Positions 17,613-20,378 of a stretch of DNA of 20,378 bases are shown piece after piece. The notes under the pieces are model-generated. The model saw only the letters and a list, made by a program, of their open reading frames with translations. It was not told the origin of the DNA and did not search any database. Source of the stretch: Caldilineaceae bacterium (GTDB taxonomy: Bacteria > Chloroflexota > Anaerolineae > Caldilineales > Caldilineaceae); assembly GCA_014879855.1 (NCBI GenBank), contig JACSRH010000207.1, positions 1-20,378 of the forward strand. The letters run 5' to 3'. Made by a program: the position numbers and the translations under genes. Position 1 is the stretch's first letter. Each line of letters opens with the position of its first letter.

Positions 17613-17806
17613 GGGGCGCTTTCCTCCTGCAAGTACGGTGATTAAATTAAACCTTGAATGGACAACGGTGTTCTGATGCCACGGAGTGTACTAACTTGCA
17701 CGCATACGCGCAAGGTCGATGTGATGACACCGCAGGAACACTGAATTCCGGACGCCCTGAATCCTCGACCACGAGCAAAAAAGATAGAAGGAGAAACGCA
17801 GCGCCC

Positions 17807-17833
17807 TCTCCCAGTCTCCCTATCTCCCCCTCA
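17807..17833. repeat. Polypyrimidine repeat-like tract spanning the DegT stop codon
   Basis: The plus strand reads CTCTCCCAGTCTCCC, then TATCTCCCCCTC, a run of CTCCC-type units. The stop codon and last few codons of the DegT aminotransferase lie inside it. The tract resembles a simple dispersed intergenic repeat. The 207-base gap on its acs side contains no other recognisable feature. Confidence 0.45.
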
Positions 17834-19066
17834 CCGCCTCGGCCAGCGCGTCGCGCTGCTCGTAGACTTTGCGGATCGCAACGACCGCCTGATCGACCCC
17901 TGCCTTGCCCGCGCGGAAGACCGCCTCGCCCAGCCAGACCGCCTCCTGCTCGTGCGCATAGGTTGCGACGGGAAAGTCCATCTCCGCAAAGTGGAAGCGC
18001 TCCGGGTGGGCCGTGGGCACGGGCAGCCGCGACTGCTGCGGCTGGAAGAGTTCGTAGCGGTGCATCGGCGGGTAGCCGATTCCTGCGTCCAGCCCCTCGG
18101 CCTCGAGCGCGGCGCAGATCGCCCCGTGATCCACGCCCCACACCGCCGGCTCGATGGCGAAGATGTATTGAAAGACCGAGCGCCGCGTGATGCGCGGGTC
18201 GGGGCGCAGCACGCGCACGCCGGGAATCTCGCTCAGCGCCTCGTCCATGTAGCTGACTGCCGCCTCGCGCGTTGCGGTCTGCGTGGGCAGCCTTTCAAGC
18301 TGAACCGCGGCCAGCGCCGCGTGCAATTCGCTGCTGCGGAAGTTGGCGCCCAGCACCGTGACTTCGCCGTGCTCGCTGGGCGGGCGGCCACAGTTGACGA
18401 TGCTGGCCGCGGCGTCGGCCAGCTCCTGGGTCTTGCAGATCAGCACGCCGCCTTCGCCCGCGGTCAGGATTTTGGACGATTGCAGGCTAAAGGAGCCGAA
18501 ATGGCCGAGCGTGCCGGCGCCCTGGCCCTGCCACTGCATGCCGTGCACGTGCGCGCAATCCTCGATCACCACCAGGTTGTGCCGCTCGGCGATCTCCATG
18601 AGCGCGTCCATGTCCGCCATCAGCGAACCGACATGCACCGGGATGATGGCGCGCGTGCGCGGTGTGATCGCCGCCTCCACCGCCTGCGGGTCGAGGCAGT
18701 AATTCTGCGGGTCGATGTCAACGATCACGGGGATGGCGCCGGCGGCCATCGGCGCGGTCGCGGTGGCCTGAAAGGTGTAGGCCGGCACGATCACCTCGTC
18801 ACCCCAGCCAATGCCGGCGGCGCGCAGCGCGATCTCCATCGTCACCGTGCCGTTGGCCGCCATGATCGCGTGCTGCCCGCCCTGAAACTCCAGGAACTTC
18901 TCCAGAAAGGCGCGCGTGCGCGGGCCGGGGTAGGGATAGCCGCCCCAGTTGCCGGAGCGAATCACCGCGGTGACCGCCTCGACCTCGCGCTCGTCGTGCA
19001 CCGGCCAGGCCGGGTAGGTCATCTGGACAGCCTTTTCTCCGCCCAAAATTGCCAGCTTCGCACTCA

Positions 19067-19067
<1 letters not shown>
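17820..19067 (-). CDS. DegT/DnrJ/EryC1/StrS-family aminotransferase
   Basis: This 415-residue fold-type I PLP enzyme belongs to the DegT/DnrJ/EryC1/StrS family, which mostly transfers amino groups to nucleotide-linked keto sugars or to inosose-type cyclitols. Visible features are MAANGTVTMEIALRAAGI (69-86) for phosphate binding, VIVPAYTFQATATAP (92-106), D170 in VIEDCAHVHG, and the Schiff-base lysine K199 in FSLQSSKILTAGEGG. The ATG at 19067 overlaps the stop of the upstream ceramidase-like gene by one base (TGATG), so the two are translationally coupled; GGGAG lies nearby. The last residues are encoded within a CTCCC-type repeat, and the true C-terminus may have been altered. The substrate is not assigned. 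The partner suggests sugar or cyclitol metabolism, but this is inference. Confidence 0.88.
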
Positions 19068-20293
<1,226 letters not shown>

Positions 20294-20345
20294 CGTAAAC
20301 TCCTGCGTATTGGACTTCTATCCATCTCTAGGTCGGGCCTTCTTG

Positions 20346-20378
20346 TCGCCCCTCGCCCCTCGCAACTCGCCCCTCGCC
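20346..20378. repeat. CGCCCCT direct repeats at the window edge
   Basis: Units of CGCCCCT recur at 7-base spacing with one interrupted unit (CGCAACT), running off the window. They lie upstream of the ceramidase-like gene and resemble simple pyrimidine-rich intergenic repeats. The full extent cannot be seen. Confidence 0.5.

Overview
The window looks like a chromosomal segment from a moderately GC-rich bacterium, most likely a member of the Chloroflexota (Anaerolineae/Caldilineae-like). This is an inference. It rests on the mix of a COX15-type heme A synthase, a SpoVS protein without visible sporulation genes, a primary sigma factor of group-1 architecture, aerobic acetate/glyoxylate enzymes, a DegT/ceramidase-like pair and pyrimidine-rich intergenic repeats. 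No rRNA, tRNA, CRISPR array, insertion sequence or phage gene was seen.

Layout. Positions 1-648 carry no recognisable intact gene, but hold a short TCTCTGCG-type repeat and a possible decayed reading frame. A heme A synthase (649-1659, +) follows. It abuts, tail to tail, a broken fragment of a membrane sensor (1660-1957, -) whose reading frame is disrupted by an exact 13-bp tandem duplication. Two tandem TGTGA-N6-TCACA sites precede a diiron ferritin-like protein (2275-2700, +). A class V aminotransferase and a SpoVS protein lie on the minus strand, followed by a dhaK-dhaL operon with overlapping ends. The divergent plus-strand block holds a DMT-family transporter, a SAM methyltransferase with a C-terminal zinc finger, the primary sigma factor RpoD, and a secreted protein combining a lamin-tail-like region with two phospholipase D domains. 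The remaining genes are on the minus strand: malate synthase, a response-regulator/MinD-type ATPase fusion, acetyl-CoA synthetase, and a coupled pair of a ceramidase-like hydrolase and a DegT aminotransferase.

The most notable non-coding signals are two perfect 16-bp parS sites (7927-7942 and 10446-10461) flanking the methyltransferase and rpoD. They suggest that this locus is part of the ParB-loading centromere and may lie in the origin-proximal domain. Just before the first parS there is a good sigma70-type promoter followed at once by an intrinsic terminator, which could yield a ~45-nt RNA or act as an attenuator.

Functionally, Acs and malate synthase fit growth on acetate (acetyl-CoA plus glyoxylate to malate), although isocitrate lyase is not in the window. 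DhaK/DhaL phosphorylate dihydroxyacetone or a related ketose. Heme A synthase indicates an aa3-type terminal oxidase and aerobic respiration. Several strong hairpins separate convergent or successive transcription units.
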